A DNA stretch of 64,000 nt from Phytopythium helicoides. Taxonomy: Eukaryota; Oomycota; Peronosporomycetes; Pythiales; Pythiaceae. Positions 45,178-56,149 of the stretch are shown here, piece by piece; the stretch's first letter is position 1, and every line of letters begins with the position of its first letter. Location: the NCBI GenBank assembly GCA_024867545.1, contig JANFNE010000007.1, positions 248,001 through 312,000 on the forward strand, given 5' to 3'. Made by a program: the position numbers and the translations under genes. The notes beneath the pieces were generated by a model that made no database searches, was not told the origin of the DNA, and saw nothing but the letters and a program-made list of their open reading frames with translations.

Positions 45178-48096
45178 TCATTGCTTACTTAGCCCTCCTA
45201 CGCCACCTACGTTGGAATTCTTCTTTAAAGACTGCGCTCGGGTTGACCCAGGATATTTTGCTGCAGGTTTGACCTGGTACCTGCTTGGTCCTGTAGCAGG
45301 GTTAATAGCTGGTTCTGTTGTACCACTCGATTCGTTTACTCCCCTCCCTGGGTTTGGCCCAGAATTGTTTGATGAAGCTTTGGAGGAGTCTGCCTCTTGC
45401 AGTCGTAGTAGCTTTGGTATGATCATGAGTGCAACCACTGCCCCTGTGCACAGAATGAGCACACCAGACAGGAATCCGTAGAACGCGGTAGCTGATAAAT
45501 CCACAATGTAGGCTAGTGGAAGGATCACCAAACACGCAAAGAGAACGACGACCGCGGACGCGAATATCCACGCCGATTCCTGAAAATCGACGGATACCTT
45601 GCGAATAAGGAACGAGAGGTACAGCCCAAGAAAAAGGAGAATGGTTTTCCAAAACATGAGAAGCGCCGTGAAGATGAAGCTGGACGATCGACATGCAATC
45701 CGACTTATGTTCCCATTGATCACCTGAACGAACTCGTCTCGATACTCGGCATGGGGGGACGCAACGATTCCTCCTACTCCGATGATAAGCGTGTCGATGA
45801 GGTAAAAGATTACAAGCACCTTTACCATCATTCGCAGTGTGATCGTTGTCCGCTTCATCGCTCTCTGCATGAATACTCGATACACGCGAAGTGATTTGAC
45901 AACAAGCGCACCAAATATGGAGGTAAATCCAGTCGAAATGAGAACCGGGCGCAAGGCGCAGGCGAAGTCAGTTGGGGCACCAGCATAAGCAATTGGGGCG
46001 GCCATAGTGAAGAATCCTCCAACCACCATAACCATCAGCAATTCGTACTGGGACCGCTTGATAATTGGGGCCTCTCGATCTCGGTAAACGACAATCAGCG
46101 CTATAAGAAGTAACGCAAGGCCAAATGTGCTGATTGAGTACACAGCCGTCACTATTGGGGCTGACCTGGGAACATACTCGCAATCAACAGTGATTGCGGC
46201 AGGTAGTGAATCCCCATCTTCACACTCAATCGATAGTGATTTATTTGTAGCGCGCGGAAGCAGCCATCGATACGAGATAGTGCGCATTGAGTTGGAATCA
46301 CATTCGCTCACGTCATACTCGTAGAAGCTTGAGTCGCACTCGGGTTTGGTTGAGATCCAATCCACCCACACACTCGAGCGAGCTTCAATCCATTCACATG
46401 AGCGACTTGTCATGAGCGGGTCTGGAAGCGCGGTATAGCCTCCATCGCACTCAAATGGAAGCGATGCATTTTCTGGATCGGGCATGACCCACGTGAAGTC
46501 AATCTGTCGGTAGCTTGCAGAGCTATTGCAGCCTGACACAGTGTAACTGATATGGGAGTCGAAGTCGCATAATGGTAGGCGGCTAAGCCACAGGCGCCAA
46601 ACATCGTAGTTTTCCTGTAGCCATTCGCATGCCGATTCAAAGTCGACGTCGACCACCGATGAATCTTGGCTGAGGGTGTTGAATTTTCCGAGCAGGGAGT
46701 TGATGTCGAGATCAGACAGTGTGAACTTGGAGAGTAGCGAGTTGATTGGAAGATCCGGAAGCAGGAGCGAGGCGTATTTTTTTAGCAACATCATTGGATA
46801 ATCAACGTTGACGGGGTTGTTTGTCGCTCGTCCATATCCGTTTTCGCCATACTGCGCAGTTGCGGTGGCTACAACCTCGGGTAGCGAGCGCGGAAGCATC
46901 ACGCGGTCAAAGAGCTCTGCATTGGCCGTAATAAACATGTCGGGTTCGTAAAAGTAGAAGAGAACAGCTGAGCCATTTGCATGTGCCTCCAGTGCATACC
47001 GTACGACATCGTCGTACCCGATGAAGCAAAAGTACGCTGGAATGCCGAGATTCGATATTGCGGCTTGCAAATAGCCATTCTCGTAGCTGCCGTACATCAT
47101 AACAATTACCAAACACTCTTTGCCCTCGGCTTCTCGAAGTGTGCATGCCTCTGCCTTTGAGCACGAATTAAGGCAGCCCCAGGTGTAGTCTTCGCAGCCA
47201 CTGTATGCAGGAGGGTAATACTTCGTGTTGTTGAAGAACGCATACGCGCCATTCGCTAAGATTGGCCTGTCGTCGTAGCTGTAGTGCTTCCAATAGTTTG
47301 CAAAGAAGAGCGGTGAGTTGAGTGACTCGTTTTCGCCGAACGCAACAAAGTCCTTAGTCGTGTAAATGCCCGAGTTTCCGAAGTAGCCGACACCTCCAGG
47401 TGTATAAGACTCGTTGGAATACTCGGCAAGTGCTGATTCTTTGCTAGCAGTCCAGACCTCCATGGTGGCGTGAGTTGGAACACATAGCCCTTGACCTGCA
47501 GTGGCCATCCGCTGCGTTGTTTGAACCGAGCTACCTCCTTGAAAAATGCCAACGTTGTATCCTACGACTTCCTGTGCAAGGATGCCAAACACCAAATTCG
47601 ACAGCACAGATGACTTCCATCCTCTTATGTCGAGGATCAGAGTTCCGTTGACACGACCAGATACTCTGTCGCTCGTTGACGTAGCCCCAGGACCGAAAAA
47701 CGTCATTGAGCTGTCCATGCAGGATTCCTGATACGCTTGGTCACTTGCAGTTCGAGGATCGTCAACCTGCTTGTGGCATAGATGGTTCGTCAGATAATAG
47801 AGATCGTTCTGTCTGGACACGAGATATCGAACCGTGTAACGCGTCGAGGTTAGCGCCGGCTTGAGGAAAGGATAGACCAGCCGCCCAAGCGAGTCGCGGT
47901 CGGTCGAAGACACACCGAGTGAGACTTCCATGTCTTCGACCCATGAGCTGGTGAGGCATTTGCCAATAAAGTAATTGGGAGGAAGAGCTCCATTCACTGC
48001 ATGCGCCATCGCAGCGGCCGCGACAGCCGAGAGGGCGCGCAGATACATGGGTCGGACCACGTGATTAAAAAAAAGTAAGGGCTTCATTGTTTGCAA
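45178..48096 (-). CDS. Class C GPCR-like receptor, family copy 4 (intact)
   Basis: Exons 48096-47833 and 47766-45178 (950 aa). The 66 nt intron 1 has no stop and is a multiple of three, so it can be read through; I remove it by comparison with the same phase-0 intron in all four other copies. The second family intron is absent. The signal peptide (ALSAVAAAAMAHAV) is followed by 'PPNYFIGKCLTSSWVEDMEV'. Ectodomain blocks: 'GTLILDIRGWKSSVLSNLVF', 'ILAQEVVGYNVGIFQGG' and 'LGIPAYFCFIGYDDVVRYAL'. Two Cys modules (CDFDSHISYTVSGCN and CDSSFYEYDVSECDS) precede the 7TM core with 'APIIKRSQYELLMVMVVGGF' and 'FLIRKVSVDFQESAWIF'. The tail has 'SRYQVKP'. Start could also be the Met at 48087 or 48045. Confidence 0.87.
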   Translation of the reverse strand: MQTMKPLLFFNHVVRPMYLRALSAVAAAAMAHAVNGALPPNYFIGKCLTSSWVEDMEVSLGVSSTDRDSLGRLVYPFLKPALTSTRYTVRYLVSRQNDLYYLTNHLCHKQVDDPRTASDQAYQESCMDSSMTFFGPGATSTSDRVSGRVNGTLILDIRGWKSSVLSNLVFGILAQEVVGYNVGIFQGGSSVQTTQRMATAGQGLCVPTHATMEVWTASKESALAEYSNESYTPGGVGYFGNSGIYTTKDFVAFGENESLNSPLFFANYWKHYSYDDRPILANGAYAFFNNTKYYPPAYSGCEDYTWGCLNSCSKAEACTLREAEGKECLVIVMMYGSYENGYLQAAISNLGIPAYFCFIGYDDVVRYALEAHANGSAVLFYFYEPDMFITANAELFDRVMLPRSLPEVVATATAQYGENGYGRATNNPVNVDYPMMLLKKYASLLLPDLPINSLLSKFTLSDLDINSLLGKFNTLSQDSSVVDVDFESACEWLQENYDVWRLWLSRLPLCDFDSHISYTVSGCNSSASYRQIDFTWVMPDPENASLPFECDGGYTALPDPLMTSRSCEWIEARSSVWVDWISTKPECDSSFYEYDVSECDSNSMRTISYRWLLPRATNKSLSIECEDGDSLPAAITVDCEYVPRSAPIVTAVYSISTFGLALLLIALIVVYRDREAPIIKRSQYELLMVMVVGGFFTMAAPIAYAGAPTDFACALRPVLISTGFTSIFGALVVKSLRVYRVFMQRAMKRTTITLRMMVKVLVIFYLIDTLIIGVGGIVASPHAEYRDEFVQVINGNISRIACRSSSFIFTALLMFWKTILLFLGLYLSFLIRKVSVDFQESAWIFASAVVVLFACLVILPLAYIVDLSATAFYGFLSGVLILCTGAVVALMIIPKLLRLQEADSSKASSNNSGPNPGRGVNESSGTTEPAINPATGPSRYQVKPAAKYPGSTRAQSLKKNSNVGGVGGLSKQ

Positions 48097-48543
48097 AGAG
48101 ATTCCACGCGATAACTTGGCAGCTCAAAAGTCGTCATCTGAATAACCGATATACGGTAAGTAAACGTTTCCACCCGCAAGTGCCTTCCTTTGGTATTTTG
48201 CACTCAATCAACCTGTGGTGGCAACCACCAGATGAAGCTTTATGCTCAAATTCTGCGATTTCACCGAATGGTAAACAGCAACTGCCGAGTATCATCGCTC
48301 GAGCAGGCAGTACCGTAGGTGCCGCGTCCTGGCGAGCTAGAAATATCGCATTCCTTTTCAACAAAGTGAGCGACAAGGATTTCGTTTGAATGGTATTGGG
48401 CGATGCAGAAAGCTTGAAGTGTCATTTGTGTTAGTTCTTCTCTTTACGGAAACCAAGCTCACCCATCCTGTAATTCGTGCTATTTCGACTGCGCGTCTGA
48501 CGTGTCTGGGATTACTTCCTTGGAAGCTTCCTGAGCGTGCAAT
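48097..48543. other. Intergenic spacer between GPCR-like copies 4 and 5
   Basis: 447 bp. Contains the copy 4 promoter and the copy 5 3' flank. No coding resemblance or distinctive motif was recognised. Confidence 0.5.
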
Positions 48544-51393
48544 TCACGTCATGAGTAGATTACCAGACCGGCTCCTCGTCGACTCGGTAGACTTCTTCGC
48601 GGGAGAAACTCGATACCTCTCGGATCCGTGTGCTGACACAAGCCTTGCAGTGGTAGAGCTCGATCCATCCCCTCTTTTGCTGATACTGAACGAACCTGGT
48701 GTACTTGATTCATTGGATTGCACTGAATCACCCTCTTTCAATCGAAGCAACTTTGGTACAATCATGAGAGCGATCACAGTTCCAGTACATAGAATCAACA
48801 TGCCTGATAGAAATACGTAGAATGCTGCGGCTGAAAGATCCACCATATACGCTAGCGGCAAGATGACAAGGCAAGCAAACAACACAACAACTGCGGACGC
48901 AAAGATCCATCCTGATTCTTGGAAGTCGACTGACACCTTGCGAATGAGAAACGACAAATAGAGTCCAAGGAAGAGTAGAATGGCTTTCCAAAACATCAGC
49001 AAGGCCGCGAAGATAAAGCTGGAAGATCGACAGGCTATTCGGCTGACATTACCGTCAATTTGAAGTAAATATTCGCTTCGTGCCTCGGCTCCCGGAAACG
49101 CCGCAATCCCCCAAACGCCGATGATGATCGCATCGACAAGGAAAAATATAAGTAGCACCTTTACCATCATTCGAAGCGTAATGGTTGTGCGCTTCATGGC
49201 TTTTTGCATGAAAACTCGGTACACTCGGAGCGACTTGACGACAAGCGAGCCAAACACCGATGTGAATCCCGTTGAGATGAGAATCGGACGTAGTCCGCAC
49301 CGAAAATTAGTAGGAGCACCAGCGTAGGCAATCGGCGCAGCCATTGTGAAGAATCCACCGCAAACAATAAGCATTAGCAGTTCGTATTGGGACCTCTTGA
49401 TGATTGGTGCTCCACGATCCCGATAAACGAAAGTGAGAGCAGTGATAAGAAAGGCAAATCCGATCGTGCACAGTATACAGATTGCCTTGACGACTGGAGA
49501 GGAATCCGGCATGTACTCACAGTCGATTTTGATATCAATTGGTAGTACATCACCGTCGGTGCACTCCATAGACAAAGATGAGTCATTTGATCGTGGCAAA
49601 AGCCAATGGTAGGTGATCGTGCGCTTAGCACTCGAGTCGCAGTCGCTCACCTTGTATTCGTAGAAACTTGAGTCGCACTCAGGCTTTTTACTAATCCAGT
49701 CAATCCATACACTCGCTCGAGAGTCGATCCATTCGCACGACCGGCTCGTCTCAAGAAATGCAGGCAGCTCAGCATACCCACCGTCACACTCATACGGCAG
49801 GGAGGCATTGTTGGGGTCGGGTACATTCCAGAAAAAGTTGATTCGGCGGTTGGTATCAGACGCGTTGCACCCTGACACGGTGTAGCTGATGTGCGAGTTG
49901 AAGTCGCATAGTGGCATACGGTCGAACCACAGGTGCCAGGTATTGTAGTTTTCACGGACCCAGCTACAAGCTGCGTCAAACACAGGATCCTCCACTGCAT
50001 TTTCAGTTGCAGCCTTGTATTTGAGCAGCAGATCCTTGATGCCGAGGTCTGAAATTGTGTATTTTGTCAAGAGCGCGTTGATAGGAAGATCTGAGAGAAG
50101 CAATGACGCATATTTCATCAGAACTTCATCAGGATAGTCAACGTTGATCGGGTTGTCTGTGGGGTTACCGTAACCATGTTCGCCGTACGCGCCTGTGGCA
50201 AGGATTACTCGCTCCGGTACAGCGCGTGGCAGCATTAAGCGTTCAAATACCCAGGGTGTGCGATATGAAACGGCATGGGCTCAAAATGGAAGAACAACAC
50301 GCCGACTCCATTGATGTGAGCCCACACGGCGTATCGTTCGGCGCCGCTAAAACCCAAGAAGCAAAAGTACGCGGGGATGTTTAGATTCGACATTGTCGCT
50401 TGAAAATACCCTTGCGAATACATGGCTACCATGAGGATGACGACGAGACACTGCTTGCCTTCTTCCTCTCGAAGAGTGCACGCGTAAGATTTGGAGCATG
50501 CATTACGGCAGCCAAGCACACCATCAGGGCAGCCGTTTTCAGCCACTGGGCTCTCGTCGACAGGGTAAAATAGACTGTTGTTGAAAAATGCGTTAGCACT
50601 CACTCCACTGATTGCGTTGTCGTCATAACTGTAATGCTTCCAGAAGTTTGCAAAGAATGCCGGTGAATTGAGAGTCTCGTTCTCACCAAACTTGACGTAG
50701 TCCTTGGTAGTGTAGATTCCGACGGAACCAATGTATCCGATCCCACCAACTTGGAAAGACTCGTTTGCATACATTGAGAGAGCGTGGCCTTTACCCGCAG
50801 CCCACACCTCTGTGCTAATATGCGTGGGAGTACATGCGCCTTCGAGCGCAGACGACATTCTCTGAGCAGTCTTGAGTGTCGTTCCGCCAGAAAGCATCGA
50901 GACCTCGTACCCTCCGATCTCTTGTGCCAATATTGAAAACACACGAGTAGCGAGTGCGTGCGTCTCCCAGTCCATTAAATCCATCACCAGTGTTCCAGCG
51001 GCACGACCAGACACTTTGTTGTTGGTCGACGAAGCCCCAACTCCATAGAATCTCATTGCGTCATGCATGCAATCGTCCGCGTACGATTGACTCGATGCAG
51101 TGCGAGGATCTTCCACCTAAGCAATCAGAGCTCATTAGCAACCAACATCGACTCCATATCCACACTGAGCAGCGAACCGTGTAACGTGGGAACCGCAGTG
51201 CCGAGTGGAGGAATGGGCTAACCAGTCGGCCAAACTCGTCTCGTTCGGTAGATGAGATGCCTAGCGAGATTTCCATCTCGCCGACCCACGAGTCTGTCAG
51301 GCACGTGCCCAGGAAGTAGTTGGGTGGGTATGCTGCATTGGCCAACATGAGGAGAGTCGATGCCCCCACGCCAGTCAGCAAGCGCTGCAACAT
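48544..51393 (-). CDS. Class C GPCR-like receptor, family copy 5 (single-base frameshift in ectodomain)
   Basis: Exons 51393-51178 and 51116-48544; only the first family intron is present. Exon 2 has 2573 nt, one short of a codon multiple. Near 50248 the paralogue pattern 'H(P/S)G-L-FER(V/L)MLPRA' reads CCTGGG-TA-TTTGAACGC here, so one base is missing and the frame closes with '..HPGYLNA'. The correct frame resumes directly ('MLPRAVPERVILATGAYGEH') and is open to 48544. Repaired length would be about 929 aa. Signal peptide 'MLQRLLTGVGASTLLML', ectodomain, Cys modules, 7TM core ('APIIKRSQYELLMLIVCGGF', 'LRVYRVFMQKAMKRTTITLR') and tail ('ERYRVSP') are otherwise complete. It is head-to-head with the DCAF15-like gene at 112 bp. 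Confidence 0.82.
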
Positions 51394-51505
51394 CTTTTAG
51401 ATCTGGAATATCCCGTGGAGAGTCACGACAACCGCGTGATCCCACCAAGAAGCCGCCACTGCTCATGTACGCCACACAGCCGCCAGCCTGGAACTCATCT
51501 GCAGA

Positions 51506-53173
51506 ATGCGGCGCCTTGGCCGCAGATCCGACGGCTCCGAGCGCTCGCAGAGCGCTGTGCGAGCGCTGGCGCGTCGAGAGTTGGGCTTTCGCGTCTCTGT
51601 GGCCGTCGGGCGGCGGCGCGTGCGTCTGGAGCAGGCGCTGCGACGAGAGGACGGCGCTGCAGTGCTCGGCTTCTCTCGGGACGGGCGCTTCCTCCGTGCG
51701 TCGGTGCTGCTTGGGGTGGACGTTGGTGGACTGGCGAGGCTCTGACGGCCGAGGGCTGGCGCGCAGTGCTCGTGAGCTGGTGGGACGCGAGCGGCGGCGT
51801 CGAGTGGCGCGAGGCGCGCTTTCTCCAAGACGAGCGCCAGAGCACAGCCAGATCGGTGTACACGCTGCGAGTCGGCCATGCGTCTAGAAGTCCCCAGCCC
51901 AGTCTGGCGATGGCCAGCCACTCGTTTTCCGGTGAGCTCGAGTGCTGCTCGATTGCACGTTTGGTGGCCAAAGCAACTCATCCGATGACTGCAGCGTGCG
52001 ACGTGCGCGTCTGGCAGAGCGTCGACTGCGCGCTAGTTGTCGCCATTGCTGCGGACCGACAGGCACCGACGTCTGTGGACGGGTCCAAGCTGTTCCACTT
52101 GTCGCTGGCACCCGCTCCACCACTGGATGCGACTGTTGTGTCGAGTCTTCATTTCAGCTATAGCGTGCAGGGCTCGGCCCAAACGCTGAAGCCGTGGCAG
52201 TTGCTCAGCATTGAGAACAACGCATACCACTTGCTGCTCAATCTGGGCTCGTCGGTGGCAGTGTTGGTGTTTTGCATCAAACGAGACGAACCGCACGACC
52301 TGAAGAAGAAATCTCGCCCTGAGCAGCGATATCCATGGAGTCGAGGTGATACTCCACATGGGCCGGGCGTCTCCTTCTTTGCTCAGAGTGACTAGAGCTC
52401 TTTCGCCGCTCTGTCGGTGGAGATGACTTGCTAACTCATGAATGCGTTCTTCTCAGGCGAGTGGTTTTACACGCCCGAATTCCCCATCGAGTTTGTACAA
52501 GAGAAAACGCGTCGAAGTTGCGACGCAGCCATCTCACCCACGGGTCAACGCTCACAGCTCTCCATCTCTGTAGAGGTAATCTGTACAGCTGTCGTTTCCG
52601 CGAAGCGTGGATTCTTACTCGTGTTTAATCGCTTCTCTAGTGTCTCGCACAGCAAACCTTCGACACGGAGAAATTCCTGCAAGCGTTCCTAGCCAAGTTT
52701 GCACGGCTACGCCACTTTTATCTCGTTGACTACGACCTGCGACTCGTTCGGGTGAGATAGCACTACTCGCACTGGTGTCAGTAGAATCAATCTTCTGATA
52801 CTGATGTCTGGCAGGCTATTTCAACGGAGAAGACACTCTTCATGAGCTGCATCATGCAGCTAGAATACTTTGGCAACCCTCAATTGACGTCAACTTCGAC
52901 AATTCACGACCACAGCCAGCGTTTAGCGCTGTTCTTCAGTCTCAATCTGGTTACAGGACAGCATCAGACAATTCGAGCGCTAAAGGTCCCTCTTACTCAA
53001 CCCCTACGCCACCTCTCAACCGTTTGTCGCCCAATCCTTTCTAGTCGACGTTAATGGTCCGTGCGCTGCCGGACGAATGTTCTTCATCCTGGGATAGCGC
53101 TGCTGTCATGCGAGAGCAGTCTCTTCGTGAGCTCCACAACCCTGTCTACCCTGTCTCCATCTGTCTAGAATGA
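51506..53173 (+). CDS. DCAF15-like protein (putative CRL4 substrate receptor)
   Basis: Proposed exons 51506-51703, 51739-52345, 52457-52575, 52641-52751, 52815-52985 and 53045-53173 (1335 nt, 444 aa; human DCAF15 is 600). The family call rests on collinear blocks. 'AVLGFSRDGRFL', 'VLVSWWD' and 'EARFLQDE...YTLRV' match the N-terminal WD40-like part of DCAF15 (FLGFSK.GRY..., ..WWEF..., LFQDEE...YLTV). 'LPF..' like 'TPEFPIEFVQEK', then 'SISVECLAQQTFDTEKFLQA' and 'FYLVDYDLRLVRAIS', match its C-terminal domain (YLTVEQLTLDFEYVI..., SDYDIVILEV). Exon 1's donor (GTGCTG) and the very short intron after it are weak. DCAF15 links targets to DDB1-CUL4 ubiquitin ligase. A loop between N- and C-domains is much shorter than in animals. 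Confidence 0.6.
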
Positions 53174-53272
53174 TCATTCAGCGCGGTGCGAGCTCGCTTT
53201 ATTTCTTTTGTGAAACTTCTAGCACATCGTTATTGACGCGCATGCATGCTCTAGGCTATCGGGCGTAATCAG

Positions 53273-55593
53273 TTACTCGCCATCGCTCGACGAGGAAGGT
53301 GAGGTCTCGCTTTCGCCGGCTCGAGACTGCTGCGACCACAACCGGAAGTACGCTATTCGTTTCCCAACAACCCACAGGACATCGTTAGTCTCCATTAAAT
53401 TAGCGTGCAACGACATCGACAAGATGACTCATGCCGTACCTCCTTGGTGCGCAACGAGCTTGTCGTGACTGCCAGTCTCCAAGACACGACCCTTGTTAAG
53501 TACAACAATCTCGTCGGCGTCGCGGACTGTCGACAGGCGATGCGCGATGATAATGGTAGTGCGTCCGCGGCACGCGACGTCAAGTGCTGCATGGATACTG
53601 CGCTCTGTGACCGTGTCCAGCGAGGACGTGGCTTCATCAAGGACAACCACCGACGGATTCTTCAAAATCAAACGTGCGATGGCCACACGCTGCTTCTCAC
53701 CACCACTGAGCTTGAGTCCACGCTCGCCAATCTGCGTATCGAATCCCTTCGGTAACGACGCGATGAGATCATAGATGTTGGCTGCCTTGGCTGCCTCAAT
53801 CATTTCCTCCTCCGAGCACCGTTCGCGTCCGTACAAAAGCTATGAGTAAATGCCTTAGTCAGTCTTTGATCAGGTTGAGCTAAAAGCGCCAACACGAAAC
53901 TTACATTGTACCGAATCGAATCATTGAACATCACCGTATCTTGCGGCACAATACCAATGCACTTGCGCAGCGACTTTTGCTGCACTTTGGAAATGTCCTG
54001 ACCATTGATCGTGATACGACCGCCGGTGACATCGTAAAAGCGGAAGAGCAATCGGCTGATCGTCGTTTTGCCGGAGCCAGTCGCACCCACAATCGCCAGC
54101 GTCTTACCCGTCGGAACACTGAACGAGACGCTCTTTAGCCCATTCGCGATCGGCTGACTCGGGTACGTAAAGCTGACACTCTCGAACGCGACCGTGCTTG
54201 CACGAGAATCAACCTGGAGTGGTAGCGCACCGGGGACGTCCTTGACTTCTGGCTGGATGCGCAGCAGCTCCACCAGATTCTCCATATCAACGAACGACTG
54301 CACGATCGTGTTGTAGATGTTCCCGAGCGAATCAAGTGGCTTGAAAATGTTGCTGATGTAAATGGTCACGGCCACAAAGTCTCCGACAGTCATCGTTCCG
54401 GCAAAGATATTGCGTGCTGTGATGAAAAGGCAGATTCCAAGACAGAGCTGCTGGATGAGCTGCTGTGCGGTTACAATGGCGTTCATCAACCCGCGAGTCG
54501 ACAGCTGTGACTTTTGAAACAGCGTAATACTTGTCATGTAGCGAGCAAGCTCGTAGTCCTCGGTGCAAAAGTACTTGACGGTCTCAAAGTTGACGAGCGA
54601 GTCGACTGCCTTCTCGCTAGCCTGGTTGTCGTGCTCGTTGGTCGCCTTCTTGAAGCGCAGCCGCACTTGGGTGCCCAAGAACGTAACAACGACGTACCAG
54701 AAGACACCCGTGACGCAAACGATCGATAGAATCTTCTCCTTGAACGAGAAGATGAAGACGACCGACACGACCACGAGCTCCACTAGCGTCGGCAGGAGCC
54801 GGAAAAAGATGACGTTCACGATGTTGTCCGTGCTCGAAGATCCTCGGTCCAGGCATCGCAGCACCTTGCCCGTCTTCTTGGTCAGGTGGTAGTTCATTGA
54901 CAAGCTGTGCAGATGCGCAAAGAGCTGTCGGTGTTCGCAACAACACCTCGTGAGCAATCGTTACAAGCGCCAATGCAGAGCGGTGGAGTTTACCGTCGCG
55001 GCGACATCCTGGTACGCGTGCTGCTTGACGACCATGTACAGGTAGGTCTGCAGTTGCTTGGCGAAGGCAAAGCCGAAGAGCGTGACTGCGCAGAAAGCAA
55101 CCACATGAGACTCCATACTGTTTGAGTAGGGGTCGTAGCCGTTGCATGCCACGCACCGCAGTACATAACGATAGGCAAACCACGGGAAGTGCGCAACTTC
55201 CGCCTCGGTGAGCACGTTCGTGGCCTCTTTCAGGAACAGCGGCGCAATGATGCGCGACCCTCGCGAGCAGAACATGAAGAGGAAGGAGACAAACACGCGG
55301 AGCCGCTGCAGCCAGCCACGAAACGCGCGTCAGCCCCGCGTCCTTCCAAGCCAACCAGCTCCACGCAGCAACGCACCAGCCCCCACGTCTTGGGCCAGAA
55401 GTCTGCAGGCGCAGCACCACCACCAGCATCCGTCAGCTCCGCATCCACTCGCAGCCAAAGGAGACGCACAGGGCACGAGCAGCACGCGCAGCTCCCAGAC
55501 CGAGACGCCGGCGGGCCGCGGGTCCTCCGGGTCGCCCGCCGGCCCGTACGCGTGGCGCACGAGCGCCGACTTCTCCGTCGCGTGGCGGCCCAT
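53273..55593 (-). CDS. ABCB6/HMT1-like half ABC transporter
   Basis: Six exons on minus: 55593-55470, 55402-55377, 55305-54994, 54924-53905, 53839-53440 and 53352-53273 (1962 nt, 653 aa). The 26 nt exon 2 restores 'LLVPYFWPKTWGLRLRV', the usual start of the membrane domain. Six helices are followed by 'EKAVDSLVNFETVKYFCTED', typical of ABCB6/ABCB7/Atm1. NBD: Walker A 'AIVGATGSGKTTISRLLFRF', Q-loop 'IGIVPQDTVMFNDSIRYN', signature 'GLKLSGGEKQRVAIARLIL', Walker B 'SVVVLDEATSSLD' and H-loop 'IIAHRLSTV'. The terminal 'GAYFRLWSQQ' is canonical and confirms the last intron. 'RGSSSTDNIVN' and 'DMENLVELL' favour ABCB6/HMT1 over ABCB7. Homologues move porphyrins, glutathione or heavy-metal conjugates in mitochondria or vacuoles. 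The long N-terminal extension of human ABCB6 is absent. Confidence 0.9.
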
Positions 55594-56149
55594 CCGGTTG
55601 CTTTTTCTACGGTTGGAAGATTGGCGAGTGAGCCATTCGCGATCATTTTGCTCATGGGCTCATGGCGGAATGGTTGCGAATAAAATCATCACTCACATAA
55701 TCAATGGATTATAGCCAATCCGAGGAGGAGATGACTGTTTTGGGCCAATCAGATAGCGTGCTGCACGCCTTCCAGCGTTTTGATTGGCTGGTAAAGCGCG
55801 TGAGGGAAGGACGCTGTAACCGCCGCTCTTCAACTGCTGGCGCGTGACTTGACTTGACCGCCCAGCTCACCCCACGCCACGAACCCACGATAGGAACCCA
55901 CGCCACTAGCTCACGCAGCACTCACGCAGCTCTCGCCACGAATCTTTGCGGCCGGCCTCAAGCTTAGGCGCGTCGGAGGTCGGCACAACTCCCGCCCTCC
56001 TCCGGCCACGCCAGGGTGGCGTCTCCCTCCTCCCCATTGGCCAAAACTCCCCCCGCACTGTCTCTCTCCCCTACCCCTCGCATTTCCCTCCAATCCGCGC
56101 GCGCTTCCGTATCCTACTTCCGTCCTACTTCAGTCCAGCGCGCGCTGAA
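55594..56149. promoter_or_regulatory. Divergent promoter with several CCAAT boxes (ABC transporter / 7TM-TKL kinase)
   Basis: 556 bp between opposing starts. CCAAT occurs at 55715-55719 and 55745-55749. Its inverse ATTGG is at 55783-55787 and 56036-56040. The first three lie within 75 bp, each flanked by G/A-C-CAAT-C-A/C-type context (GCCAATC, GCCAATCA, TGATTGGC), the classic NF-Y site. The 3' 150 bp is pyrimidine-rich, probably the kinase 5' leader. An open reading frame from 55946 runs through it but lacks conserved features. Confidence 0.5.

Noticed and set aside
47767..47832. Treating receptor copy 4 intron 1 as coding
   Set aside because: It is stop-free and in frame, but the four paralogues have a phase-0 intron at the same codon and the 22 extra residues resemble nothing in them.
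17058..50248. Programmed ribosomal frameshifting as explanation of the receptor lesions
   Set aside because: The three sites are in different parts of the protein, have no shared slippery heptamer, and intact paralogues need no shift.
55305..55402. A further frameshift in the ABC transporter near its first membrane helix
   Set aside because: On recount the run of five C on the plus strand gives a phase-0 exon (55402-55377) ending CTG before GTGCGT, so the frame is continuous.
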